Positions 54,844 through 62,858 are shown, counted from the first letter of the stretch. The stretch is 64,000 bases of DNA from an uncultured Bariatricus sp. (GCA_934307065.1 CAKRCD010000002.1:156962-220961); one strand, 5' to 3'. The notes: generated from the sequence alone by a model not told the origin. Made by a program: numbers and translations.

Positions 54844-55158
54844 TGGATATCCTTTCTGGTAAAACTATATTTTATATTTTCATTTATTGAATAAGATGCA
54901 TAAGAATTATAACATATTCAGGTAGAGGAGAACAGTTAAATAAGCAATTTGTGGATAAAAAGGGTGCCTGACAAAAGATACAATAATCTACAGCTTTTTG
55001 GATGTGGGTTATTGTATTTTTTGATTTTCGAATTGAAAAAATGCGGAAATATGATAAAATTGGATTATAAAAAATGCGGAAATTGGAATATTATATATAA
55101 TAAAAAATGCGGAAATAAGAAAAAATTGGCATTCAAAAATTGCGGAAAGGAGAATTTG
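54844..55158. other. 315-bp intergenic region before the DUF4143 ATPase gene
   Basis: A very AT-rich stretch. Its right half (55036-55149) is the four-copy repeat array. The frame of the ATPase remains open back to 54949, but there is no RBS further upstream. The left part would hold the minus-strand promoter of the 64-aa gene; no firm -35/-10 pair could be fixed for either direction. Confidence 0.5.
55036..55149. repeat. Four-copy direct repeat with exact 33-bp period
   Basis: The core AAAAAATGCGGAAAT occurs at 55036-55050, 55069-55083 and 55102-55116 without change. A fourth copy (AAAAATTGCGGAAAG) lies at 55135-55149 and runs into the RBS AAAGGAG of the ATPase gene. Copy starts are exactly 33 bases apart, and the 18-base intervals between cores are unrelated AT-rich sequence. 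The frame could encode KKCGN, but the codons are identical in three copies while the intervals are not conserved, which points to selection on the DNA or RNA. Confidence 0.9.
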
Positions 55159-56490
55159 ATGATATTTAAACGAAAAATATATACAAAAATGAAAGAGTGG
55201 AAACAAGAATCAGATGGGAAGACGGCGCTTTTAATTGAGGGGGCGAGACGTATTGGAAAATCTACAGTAGTTGAGGAATTTGCAAAAAATGAATACGAAA
55301 GTTATATTCTAATTGATTTTTCAAGAGTATCCAAGGAAATAAAGGCACTCTTTGAGGATGTATCTGATTTGAATTTCTTATTTCTGCAATTACAGTTGCA
55401 GTATAGAGTGGATTTGTATGAACGAAAATCAGTTATTATATTTGATGAGGTACAACTTTGTCCAGTGGCGCGTCAGGCTATTAAAGCTTTGGTTGCTGAT
55501 CATAGGTATGATTATATTGAAACAGGTTCGCTTATTTCTATAAAAAAGAATGTAAGAGATATTTTGATTCCAAGTGAGGAAAGAAAACTTAGTATGTATC
55601 CAATGGATTATGAGGAGTTTTTGTGGGCAGTCGGAGATGAAACTACATTTTCGTTACTTAAGAAATGTTTTGAAATGAATCAGGGACTTGGAGAGGCTCT
55701 TAATCGAAAGCAATTGAGACAATTTCGTTTATATATGCTGGTGGGTGGTATGCCGCAGGCAGTATTGAGCTATATTGAGACAAATAATTTCAGAAAAGTT
55801 GATGAAGTGAAAAGGGATATTTTAAATTTGTATGAAAGTGATTTTGCGAAAATTGATTCAACAGGGCGGTTGGCAATGCTTTTTGATGCGATTCCTGCGC
55901 AGTTGAATAAGAATGCATCCAGATTTCAGACCTGTAGTGTACTTGGTGGAGAAAAACCAGATAAAGTTTTAGAACTTATAGCAGAATTGAAGGATTCGAA
56001 AACAGTACTGGTATCATATAATACGAATGACCCAAGTGTAGGTATGGCGAATACAAGGGATTTATCCAGTTTTAAACTGTTTTTAAATGATACCGGTTTA
56101 TTTGTAACTCTTATGTTTAAGGATAAAGATTTTACGGAAAATGAAATATATGAGAAACTACTCAGTGATAAATTAGGGGTTAATTTAGGGTATTTGTATG
56201 AAAATATTGTGGCACAGTGTCTTGCGGCAAAAGGAGATGAATTATTTTATCACACAATCATGAATGAAAATTCGAAACACAATTATGAAATAGATTTTAT
56301 TTTGTCAAGGAAGAACAAAATTGTACCGTTGGAGGTAAAGTCTTCAGGTTATAAGACACATAAATCTTTGGATGTATTTACAGAAAAATTTTCGAGTAGA
56401 ATTTTGAAAAGGTATTTAGTGTTTACAAAAGATTTGTGCAAGGAACAGGATATATTTTGTATTCCTGTTTATATGGTTCCGTTTTTGTAA
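55159..56490 (+). CDS. AAA family ATPase with DUF4143 domain
   Basis: 443-aa ATP-binding protein. Walker A GARRIGKST is at residues 28-36 and Walker B VIIFDEVQ at about 92-99. A sensor-like ETGS follows. The C-terminal DUF4143 half has YEIDFILSRKNKIVPLEVKSS (about 376-396), a pattern like the PD-(D/E)xK nuclease fold. ATG 55159 has AAAGGAG 6 bases upstream, and that RBS adjoins the last repeat of the array. Role of this family is not established; defence, mobile-element or toxin-like roles have been considered for relatives. Base composition is more AT-rich than the core genes to its left. Confidence 0.85.
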   Translation: MIFKRKIYTKMKEWKQESDGKTALLIEGARRIGKSTVVEEFAKNEYESYILIDFSRVSKEIKALFEDVSDLNFLFLQLQLQYRVDLYERKSVIIFDEVQLCPVARQAIKALVADHRYDYIETGSLISIKKNVRDILIPSEERKLSMYPMDYEEFLWAVGDETTFSLLKKCFEMNQGLGEALNRKQLRQFRLYMLVGGMPQAVLSYIETNNFRKVDEVKRDILNLYESDFAKIDSTGRLAMLFDAIPAQLNKNASRFQTCSVLGGEKPDKVLELIAELKDSKTVLVSYNTNDPSVGMANTRDLSSFKLFLNDTGLFVTLMFKDKDFTENEIYEKLLSDKLGVNLGYLYENIVAQCLAAKGDELFYHTIMNENSKHNYEIDFILSRKNKIVPLEVKSSGYKTHKSLDVFTEKFSSRILKRYLVFTKDLCKEQDIFCIPVYMVPFL

Positions 56491-56525
56491 TAAGAATGAC
56501 GGAAAATATAAGAAGGCACTTTGAT

Positions 56526-56717
56526 ATGCATATAGAAACATACAATGGAAAGTATGATGATGAGATTATTTCGCTTATTCTGGATACCCCTTCTGTTGCA
56601 AGGGTTTCACATAAATTTTATGAGAAAGCCAGGTTTCGTAAAACAGATAAGACTCAATTACCAATAGAGTATGTGTATCCCAACAGGGACAGTCTTTTAT
56701 ATATGCTAGATTTATAG
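56526..56717 (+). pseudogene. GNAT-family acetyltransferase remnant with internal deletion
   Basis: A 63-residue frame. The start MHIETYNGKYDDEIISLIL matches the N-terminus of a common Lachnospiraceae GNAT protein. The rest (DTPSVARVSHKFYEKARFRK, then TQLPIEYVYPNRDSLLYMLDL) matches the C-terminal end of the same family. The acetyl-CoA-binding middle (about 85-90 residues) is missing, and the junction falls at a short similar stretch (SLIL/IILD). The frame stays open. It would not bind acetyl-CoA, so it is most likely non-functional. The family alignment is from memory. Confidence 0.65.
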
Positions 56718-56771
56718 TATCCAGAAAATGTTTTGAGGAGTATGGGAATACGGAGAGCGAGGAAGGAAGAC

Positions 56772-57038
56772 ATGAAAATTGATATCACGCTAAAGATTAC
56801 CCCTAAAATGGTTACGGATGCGCAGGGAAATGAGAAAAAAGCTTTAGTAGGACATTTGGGCACGCATTTCGATGTGATGAACAAAGAATTTCCACTGGAG
56901 TATACGGAGAGAAATGGAATCGTATTTGATGTCAGAAGAGTGAGAGACAGAGATATTTTAAAGAACATCCACAACTTTCCAATGAATTATGCTGAGATGA
57001 CAAGTCTTCCATGCAGAGTTGTTGCAGATGTGTTGTAG
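56772..57038 (+). pseudogene. Cyclase/kynurenine-formamidase-like protein remnant with internal deletion
   Basis: An 88-residue frame. The first 55 residues are the N-terminus of a metal-dependent cyclase (COG1878) with the HxGTHxD motif as GHLGTHFDV. After FDVRRVRDRDI the sequence jumps to FPMNYAEMTSLPCRVVADVL, which resembles the C-terminal end of the same family. About 100 central residues, including the rest of the active site, are absent. RBS GGAAGG lies 5 bases before ATG 56772. A shortened functional protein is possible but unlikely. Confidence 0.6.
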
Positions 57039-57162
57039 AAAGCCGACATACCGGTTGACTTTTTCAGAGGCAGAAGATAGTATGAAGACAGCGACAGATA
57101 TAATGATGTATTACATAATATTTTTCATACATCAGATGAAAAACAAATGAGAGGTAATTGTG

Positions 57163-57546
57163 ATGAATCAACATGTAGAAAAAGCGATGGAACTTAGAAA
57201 TGCAGAGCCGATGGTCTGTAATTGTGCGCAGACAATTCTTCGGGCTTATGCGGAAGAATTAGGTTTGTCAGAAAAGCAGGCAGACGAAATCGGAGCTAAT
57301 TTTGGCGGTGGGATGAAATGTGGAAGCGTCTGCGGAGCAGTCACCAGTGCATTGATGGTCCTTGGTGCAAAAGGAATTGTTGAGCCATCAAAACTGAATG
57401 CATTTCGCAAAAAAATTGCAGAAAATCACGATGGCTATCTTAATTGTGTAGACCTTCTGCGTGCAAATGCAACAAAAGGCGGAGATAAAAAGACCCATTG
57501 CGACCACATGATACAAGAAGCAATTGAATTAATAGATGAAATGTAA
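57163..57546 (+). CDS. C_GCAxxG_C_C family putative redox-active protein
   Basis: 127-aa cytosolic protein. The family cysteine pattern is visible: VCNCAQTIL, GGGMKCGSVCGAV and later NCVDLL and HCDHM. Family members are proposed to bind metal or do thiol redox chemistry, but no reaction is proven. AGAGG lies about 9 bases before ATG 57163; the GTG at 57160 is a weaker alternative. It follows a 124-bp stretch without a gene after the cyclase remnant. Confidence 0.85.
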   Translation: MNQHVEKAMELRNAEPMVCNCAQTILRAYAEELGLSEKQADEIGANFGGGMKCGSVCGAVTSALMVLGAKGIVEPSKLNAFRKKIAENHDGYLNCVDLLRANATKGGDKKTHCDHMIQEAIELIDEM

Positions 57547-57585
57547 TTACAAGCTGACCCATGAGATGAAGGAACAGGTGATGAA

Positions 57586-57897
57586 ATGAGTAGAGAAAAT
57601 AAACTGACAGCAAGGATTTTTGCAGTTGCGATTATGGTTTTAGGAATTGTGTTTGGCGGTACATGGAATAATACAGGATTTTGCATTGGAGATAATATCT
57701 TTTCTGTAGTTGGACTTCCTCTTTGGTCAGGAGGAACGAGTGGAGTCCACTATCCGGGAATACTCGGCCTGCTTTTTGTTTTCGGCGGAGCCGGAATATT
57801 GAACACTACCTTATCCTCAAAAAGCCGTAAATGGGTATGGGGAATTGTGATTGTTCTTTTTGTGGTTATCAATGCTTTGTATGTTTATTTGAAATAA
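57586..57897 (+). CDS. Small membrane protein of unknown function
   Basis: 103 aa with three likely membrane segments: IFAVAIMVLGIVFGGTW, ILGLLFVFGGAGIL and VWGIVIVLFVVINALYVYL. No family is recognised with confidence. The middle contains a Gly/Trp-rich loop (GLPLWSGGTSGVHYPG). It lies 40 bases after the C_GCAxxG gene with a plausible RBS (AGGTGATGAA), so the two may be co-transcribed. Confidence 0.65.
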   Translation: MSRENKLTARIFAVAIMVLGIVFGGTWNNTGFCIGDNIFSVVGLPLWSGGTSGVHYPGILGLLFVFGGAGILNTTLSSKSRKWVWGIVIVLFVVINALYVYLK

Positions 57898-57928
57898 GGT
57901 TTATAAATACGTGAATTAAAAAATATAT

Positions 57929-58291
57929 TTGAAGAAAAGAATAATGTTGTTTGGAAACAGGAAGTTGTCAGAAATCGGATGGTATGGTTTTGAAATGAAT
58001 TTTTGTATGAGTAATCCGATTATCAATAATTGTTTAAGACATGTTTTACAACATTTGGATAAATATAAGCAAAGAGCAGTAGCTATATTACAATTTGGAA
58101 TTAGCTACAACCAGAAGAAAGCCAATGAGATTGCGGATTGTTATGTTTGTAATGAACTTGGTGGATTAAAAAGTTTCAAAAATAAAGATTATTACAATAT
58201 TATTATTTTGGCAGATAGCGGAGCAACCGATGATGAAGAAATAAAATTGTTGATTAATCAACTACTAAAGTTCGGAAAAGGAAATCCATAG
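57929..58291 (+). CDS. Hypothetical protein
   Basis: A 120-codon frame starting at TTG 57929, or at ATG 57944. No family is recognised. It is a soluble-looking protein with CMSNPIINNCLRHVLQHLDKY and a hydrophobic strand YYNIIILADSGATDD. The RBS is weak and codon use is more AT-rich than the flanking genes. It may be a fragment of a larger gene or a horizontally acquired orphan. Confidence 0.4.
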   Translation: MKKRIMLFGNRKLSEIGWYGFEMNFCMSNPIINNCLRHVLQHLDKYKQRAVAILQFGISYNQKKANEIADCYVCNELGGLKSFKNKDYYNIIILADSGATDDEEIKLLINQLLKFGKGNP

Positions 58292-58356
58292 CCACTGCTA
58301 TATATGAAAATAGATTAACAGTGTTGGAAGAAAACGACATTTACAGGAGAAGAATC

Positions 58357-59052
58357 ATGGATATTACATTGCATTATCAAGAGAAAGGAAAAGGTATGCC
58401 GCTTATTCTTCTGCATGGGAATGGAGAGGACGGGACTTATTTCGTACATCAAATTGCGTATTTCAGCAAGCAGTACCGGGTTATTGCAGTAGATACAAGG
58501 GGACATGGAAAGACACCAAGAGGCACGGCACCTTTTACGATTGAGCAGTTTACGGATGATTTATATGATTTTATGGAAATGATGGAAATTCCAGAGGCAG
58601 TGATTCTGGGTTTTTCAGATGGTGCTAATATTGCGATGGAATTTGTGATGAAATATCCGGAGAAGGTAAAAGCATTAATCCTGAATGGCGGAAACCTAAA
58701 TCCGAAAGGTGTAAAACGGGGAACGCAGATTCCAATCGAAATAGGTTATCAAATAGCAAAACGATTTGCGTCCAAATTACCGGATGCTAAGAAAAATATG
58801 GAATTGCTTGGACTGATGGTAAATGAACCGGATATGAAGCCGGAGGAGTTGGGGCAGATTACCATTCCCACTCTTGTCATATGTGGAACGAAGGATATGA
58901 TAAAAGAGTCTCATACGAAAGAAATAGCAGAAAGCATTCCGAATTCGAAACTGAAAATCATCAAAGGAAATCATTTTATTGCTAATAAATGCCCGGACGA
59001 ATTTAATCAGGCAGTGGATGAGTTTTTGAACAATATTGACTGGGTTTCATAA
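58357..59052 (+). CDS. Alpha/beta hydrolase
   Basis: 231-aa hydrolase. The oxyanion-hole segment is LLHGNGEDGTY, the nucleophile elbow is LGFSDGAN (Ser in GFSDG), the acid is probably Asp in CGTKDMI, and the base is His in KGNHFIA. VDTRGHGKT precedes the nucleophile. ATG 58357 has AGGAG 7 bases before it and is preferred to the earlier in-frame start at 58321. Substrate is not evident; esterase or haloperoxidase-like activities are usual. Confidence 0.9.
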   Translation: MDITLHYQEKGKGMPLILLHGNGEDGTYFVHQIAYFSKQYRVIAVDTRGHGKTPRGTAPFTIEQFTDDLYDFMEMMEIPEAVILGFSDGANIAMEFVMKYPEKVKALILNGGNLNPKGVKRGTQIPIEIGYQIAKRFASKLPDAKKNMELLGLMVNEPDMKPEELGQITIPTLVICGTKDMIKESHTKEIAESIPNSKLKIIKGNHFIANKCPDEFNQAVDEFLNNIDWVS

Positions 59053-59080
59053 GAAAGTAGGATAGTGGGAGAAGGATGAA

Positions 59081-59644
59081 ATGATAAATGCAGAAGTTGA
59101 TTTGACGGATGTTGTGCTTGAAACAGAAAGATTAATCATCAGAGCGTGGAAAGAAACGGATTTAGAAGATTTTTATGAGTATGCAAAAGTAGATGGTGTG
59201 GGGCAGATGGCGGGTTGGAATCCACATCAGTCTGTTCAGGAATCAAAAACTATTTTGGAAATGTTTATAAAGGGTAAGAATGAATTTGCACTGGAATTGA
59301 GAGAAAATCATAAGGTAATAGGTTCATTGGGACTTGAGAAAATGAGTCTTTCACTAGGTGGAGAATATGACAACCTTGCCGGGAGAGAAATCGGTTATGT
59401 CCTAAGCAAAGCGTATTGGGGACGCGGTCTTATGCCGGAAGCTGTTAAAGCTGTGATTGCATACTACTTTCAAAATGAAAAATATGATTATTTAATCTGT
59501 AGCCATTCTGTTACAAATAACCAGTCAAAAAGAGTGATTGAAAAATGCGGCTTCCAGTTTGTAAAAGAAAGTTCCCGGGCTATGACGAATGGGGAAGAAC
59601 GTCTTTCATTATATTATGTATTGGATAATCCGACGAGAATATAG
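59081..59644 (+). CDS. GNAT family N-acetyltransferase, RimJ/RimL type
   Basis: 187 aa. It starts with LETERLIIRAWKETDLEDFYEY, the RimJ-like N-terminus. The acetyl-CoA-binding motif region is GREIGYVLSKAYWGRGLMPEA, with R/Q-x-x-G-x-G/A replaced by WGRGLMP, as in the family. It ends with CGFQFVKES. RBS AAGGATG. Acceptor (N-terminal amine or small molecule) is unknown. It follows the hydrolase by 28 bases. Confidence 0.9.
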   Translation: MINAEVDLTDVVLETERLIIRAWKETDLEDFYEYAKVDGVGQMAGWNPHQSVQESKTILEMFIKGKNEFALELRENHKVIGSLGLEKMSLSLGGEYDNLAGREIGYVLSKAYWGRGLMPEAVKAVIAYYFQNEKYDYLICSHSVTNNQSKRVIEKCGFQFVKESSRAMTNGEERLSLYYVLDNPTRI

Positions 59645-59751
59645 AGATTTGCCCGGTTGGCAGAAGCTGAAAACAGAATGAATCATTAGACATCATACGT
59701 TTCATACATATTTATAAAGGGCATTGTTTGCAAATTTTATAAAAAAAGGGT

Positions 59752-59780
59752 AAGATAATAAGCAAGATAATAAGCAAGAT
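59752..59780. repeat. Tandem 12-bp repeat before the fic gene
   Basis: AAGATAATAAGC occurs twice in tandem (59752-59763 and 59764-59775), followed by a partial third copy (AAGAT) that runs into the RBS region GATGAGGTG of the fic gene. Confidence 0.7.
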
Positions 59781-59792
59781 GAGGTGATAAAA

Positions 59793-60788
59793 GTGAGCAG
59801 CTACGAGCCACCATATACAATTTCTAATAAAATGCTTGAACTTGTTTCGGACATATCAGAAAAAGTTGGACAAATTACTACGCATAGAGAATTAGAGTCG
59901 AAGCCGCATTTAAGGAAGAATAACAGGATTCGGTCTATTCATTCTTCATTAAAGATTGAAGCGAATTCACTTTCCTTGTCTAATGTAAGAGATGTTATTA
60001 ACGGACATATGGTGTTAGGTGACCGGATAGAAATTCAAGAGGTGAAAAATGCGTATTTGGCATATAGTAAAATACCGGAAATTAATCCGTCTTGTATGGC
60101 AGATTTGAAAAGATTGCATGGGATTATGACCAATGGAATTATAGACGAATCAGGAAAATTCAGAGGAGGAAATGAAGGGATGTTTGCAGGGGATAAATGC
60201 ATTTTTATTGCACCACCGCCTGATATGGTAAATAATTTAATGGAAGATTTATTATTATGGGTGAGGGAAAATGAAGGAAAAGTCCATCCGTTAATAATGG
60301 CAGCAGTCTTTCATTATGAATTTGTATTTATTCATCCATTTTCAGATGGAAATGGAAGAATGGCCAGATTGTGGCATACTGTTTTTCTTTATCGCTGGAG
60401 AAACGTATTTGAGTTCATTCCGCTAGAAAGTCAAATTGAGCATTTTCAGGATGAATATTATGATGCAATCGCAAAGTGCCATGTTAATGGAAACTCAGAT
60501 GTATTTATAGAATTTATGCTGAAAATGATAAATCAGGTTTTGGACGAAGTGATTATCCAAATTAAAAAGTCCAATATGGAAAACTCTGAATATGTAAATC
60601 ATCTTTTAGAGGTTATGGAATATGATGTTCCGTATACTTCCAATACAATTATGGAATTACTTGGATTAAAGTCTAAGGAGACACTCCGAAAAAACTATTT
60701 AAATCCTGCAATGGAAGCAGGATTAGTCAGAATGACATTGCCTGATAAACCTAATAGTAGGAATCAGAGATATATTAAAATAGGATAA
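59793..60788 (+). CDS. Fic family protein (AMP transferase type)
   Basis: 331 aa. The Fic catalytic motif is HPFSDGNGRMAR at about residues 181-192. The N-terminal alpha-inhibitory segment is present as SSLKIEANSLSL (about 50-62), with Ala where many members have Gly or Asn. A winged-helix-like C-terminus (TSNTIMELLGLKSKETLRKN) follows. GTG 59793 has GAGGTG 6 bases upstream and is preferred to GTG 59784. Such proteins AMPylate target proteins, often as toxins or self-regulators. No separate antitoxin gene is adjacent. Confidence 0.9.
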   Translation: MSSYEPPYTISNKMLELVSDISEKVGQITTHRELESKPHLRKNNRIRSIHSSLKIEANSLSLSNVRDVINGHMVLGDRIEIQEVKNAYLAYSKIPEINPSCMADLKRLHGIMTNGIIDESGKFRGGNEGMFAGDKCIFIAPPPDMVNNLMEDLLLWVRENEGKVHPLIMAAVFHYEFVFIHPFSDGNGRMARLWHTVFLYRWRNVFEFIPLESQIEHFQDEYYDAIAKCHVNGNSDVFIEFMLKMINQVLDEVIIQIKKSNMENSEYVNHLLEVMEYDVPYTSNTIMELLGLKSKETLRKNYLNPAMEAGLVRMTLPDKPNSRNQRYIKIG

Positions 60789-60850
60789 AAACAGTCTGAT
60801 AGTTTTTAAACCCATCTTTTCGAGGGAGATAACCGTCAGACTGTTTTTTA
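60787..60850. terminator. Bidirectional terminator between fic and the minus-strand MATE gene
   Basis: Outer stem AAAAACAGTCTGA / TCAGACTGTTTTT with an inner insert of about 35 bases. A and T tracts flank both sides. It overlaps the fic stop codon and lies 22 bases beyond the end of the convergent MATE gene. Confidence 0.75.
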
Positions 60851-60871
60851 TAAAAGCCGTATCCGATAAAA

Positions 60872-62221
60872 CTAAATATGCGCTTTTTTATGCTCTACAT
60901 GATTCAGATAAAGATAGAATCCAACATTTAAGATAATTCCTACAATTGTAGATACCGGAGCAGCCAGGCCGATTTTCGTAAGGTTGGTGTTTGGCAGAAC
61001 GCTCATGTAATATGCCAGAGGAAGTCTTACGAGCAGGGTTTGAATCAGTCCCTGAGCCATAACCCATACGGTTTTGTTATTTCCATTAAAATAACCAACC
61101 ATACTAAAGAGCACTGCGGTAACAATCGTTTCCAGTGCGAATCCTTTCAGATAGTCATATCCATTTTGAATTACCACTGCGTCTGTAGAGAAAAATCCGG
61201 ACAGAACGTCACCCTTCATCAGAATGAGAACAAATACCATACATCCGACAACCAGTCCAACTCCAATTCCGGTAAACATGGAGCGTTTTGCACGTTCTGG
61301 TTTTCCGGCACCGATATTCTGTGAAACGAAGGAAGCCATCGACTGCATCAGAGCACTTGGCACTAACATAGCAAAGTTTACAATTTTACATGCAACCCCA
61401 TATCCGGAAGAAGCCTCCAGACCAAGACGGTTGACGAAAGCACAAAGGGCAAGGAATGATACCTGAGTAAGAAATTCCTGAAGTGCCAGTGGCAATCCGA
61501 TTTCAAGAAATTTCTTACATTGCAGATTCAATCGGAAATCTGTTTTGGTAATGGTAAATGGCAAGTCTTTCTTTATCAGAAGAATAATAGCAAATATGAC
61601 ACTGAGAGCCTGAGCAGCAACCGTTGCAATTGCGGCACCTGCCGCATCCATATGAAGTCCGGCTACAAGTATCAGGTCTCCAAAAATATTTACAATACAT
61701 GCTACTAAAACAAAGAGAAGAGGTGACTGGCTGTCTCCTAAACCTCTGAATATGGCAGATAACAGATTGTATGCTACGATAAAGAAAATACCGCTTCCGC
61801 AAATACGTACATAACTGGCTGTTAAGTCCACTGCTTCCGTCGGAGCCTGCATGAGTACGGAAATCGGGCGTGCAAAGCATACCATAATAAGGAACAAGGC
61901 AACAGAAATGAGGGTAAACACAATTGCGGCACCACCAATTACACTTCCAATCTGCTCTGGTTTTTTCTCCCCTAAGTAACGTGCAATCAGAACCGTGATT
62001 CCCATGGCAAACTGAATGACTACGAAGGTAACAAGATTCAATACCTGACTTCCGGTTGAAACCGCAGAAAGACCAGAGGTAGAACCGAATCTTCCGACGA
62101 CAAGTAAATCCACTGCGCCATATGCGGCCTGAAGAATGAGTGCACCAAGAATAGGTATCATAAAGGCAATCAGCTTTTTCAGAATGCTGCCTTGCGTAAA
62201 GTCTGCTTTATTATCTGTCAT
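60872..62221 (-). CDS. MATE family efflux transporter
   Basis: 12-helix cation-coupled exporter of 449 aa. The N-terminus reads TDNKADFTQGSILKKLIAFM, then IPILGALILQAAYGAVDLLV, and the middle has LLSAIFRGLGDSQSPLLF, both characteristic. GGAGGG lies 7 bases before ATG 62221 on the minus strand, so this start is preferred to the longer frame. The gene overlaps the end of the marR gene by 11 bases, so regulator and pump are one operon. Likely substrate is a drug or dye, as for NorM/DinF relatives. Confidence 0.93.
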   Translation of the reverse strand: MTDNKADFTQGSILKKLIAFMIPILGALILQAAYGAVDLLVVGRFGSTSGLSAVSTGSQVLNLVTFVVIQFAMGITVLIARYLGEKKPEQIGSVIGGAAIVFTLISVALFLIMVCFARPISVLMQAPTEAVDLTASYVRICGSGIFFIVAYNLLSAIFRGLGDSQSPLLFVLVACIVNIFGDLILVAGLHMDAAGAAIATVAAQALSVIFAIILLIKKDLPFTITKTDFRLNLQCKKFLEIGLPLALQEFLTQVSFLALCAFVNRLGLEASSGYGVACKIVNFAMLVPSALMQSMASFVSQNIGAGKPERAKRSMFTGIGVGLVVGCMVFVLILMKGDVLSGFFSTDAVVIQNGYDYLKGFALETIVTAVLFSMVGYFNGNNKTVWVMAQGLIQTLLVRLPLAYYMSVLPNTNLTKIGLAAPVSTIVGIILNVGFYLYLNHVEHKKAHI

Positions 62222-62663
62222 GGTGCTCCCTCCTTTCACACATAATCTGGTAGAATTTTTCAATCGTCCGAATCATACAATCGGCATCTTCTTCGGAAAT
62301 ATCTTCTAAATAGGAAGAAAGTTCACTAAAATAGTGTTCGTCGTATTTCTGAGAAATTTTTCGGCCTTCTTCGGTAATAGAAATATAGGTGACACGTCCG
62401 TCATCCGGTGAAGCAATTTTCTGAAGCAGTCCCCTCTGTTCCATTTCTTTTACCGTTCTGGTAACACCCGGACGAGGAAGGTTCAAAGTATCACTGATAT
62501 CCGATACTTTTACCTGAATTCCTTGTTTTGATAATGATTGGATAACATCCATGTATTGAATGTATGATGGCATAATTCCTTCCGGCAGAGGCGGAAGCAT
62601 TTCACGTATCCGCTTCGCCTGATAACATGCATCAAACATTCGCTTGATTTTTTCATTTGTCAT
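62211..62663 (-). CDS. MarR family transcriptional regulator
   Basis: 150-aa repressor. The winged helix-turn-helix is VKVSDISDTLNLPRPGVTRTVKEME, and the wing has DDGRVTYISITEEGR. ATG 62663 has AAGGAG about 11 bases upstream. It is the first gene of the operon with the MATE pump. Two palindromes lie just upstream (62680-62713), downstream of a consensus promoter, so autorepression is likely. Confidence 0.92.
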   Translation of the reverse strand: MTNEKIKRMFDACYQAKRIREMLPPLPEGIMPSYIQYMDVIQSLSKQGIQVKVSDISDTLNLPRPGVTRTVKEMEQRGLLQKIASPDDGRVTYISITEEGRKISQKYDEHYFSELSSYLEDISEEDADCMIRTIEKFYQIMCERREHHDR

Positions 62664-62679
62664 AATAGTATAATCTCCT

Positions 62680-62713
62680 TCAATAGTTATTGAAATAATT
62701 ATCATAGATAATT
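62680..62713. promoter_or_regulatory. Predicted MarR operator (two palindromes)
   Basis: TCAATA-GT-TATTGA at 62680-62693 and AATTATC-ATA-GATAATT at 62697-62713 are perfect inverted repeats of 14 and 17 bp. They lie between the predicted transcription start and the marR RBS. Another GATAATT half-site is at 62720-62726 inside the -10 region. Confidence 0.75.
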
Positions 62714-62723
62714 ACCGGAGATA

Positions 62724-62752
62724 ATTATATGGAGAAATAGTTGATTTGTCAA
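62724..62752 (-). promoter_or_regulatory. Sigma-A promoter of the marR-MATE operon
   Basis: On the minus strand TTGACA (62752-62747) and TATAAT (62729-62724) with a 17-base spacer, both perfect consensus. The -10 overlaps a GATAATT half-site. Confidence 0.88.
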
Positions 62753-62783
62753 CAATCAAAATTGCGAAATGAAATATAGAACT

Positions 62784-62823
62784 AAGCACCAACGGAAAGA
62801 AAACTTTCTGAAGGTGCTTTTTT
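62784..62823. terminator. Hairpin with T run between marR and the RHH gene
   Basis: Stem AAGCACC / GGTGCTT with an inner GAAAG-AAAA-CTTTC helix and a T run on the + strand. No + strand gene lies upstream. On the minus strand it lies after the ribbon-helix-helix gene but has only a weak T tract. Confidence 0.6.
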
Positions 62824-62858
62824 GTGTTAAATAATATAGCTTTTTGGGGTAAATGCTT

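Noticed and set aside
55036..55149. CRISPR-like look of regularly spaced repeats
   Set aside because: The conserved core is only 15 bp, spacers are 18 bp, there are four copies, and no cas gene is in the window. Repeat and spacer sizes are too short for known CRISPR arrays.
54949..55158. N-terminal extension of the DUF4143 ATPase through the repeat array
   Set aside because: There is no RBS for an upstream start, and a strong RBS precedes ATG 55159. The open frame follows from the 33-bp period being a multiple of three in stop-poor A-rich DNA.
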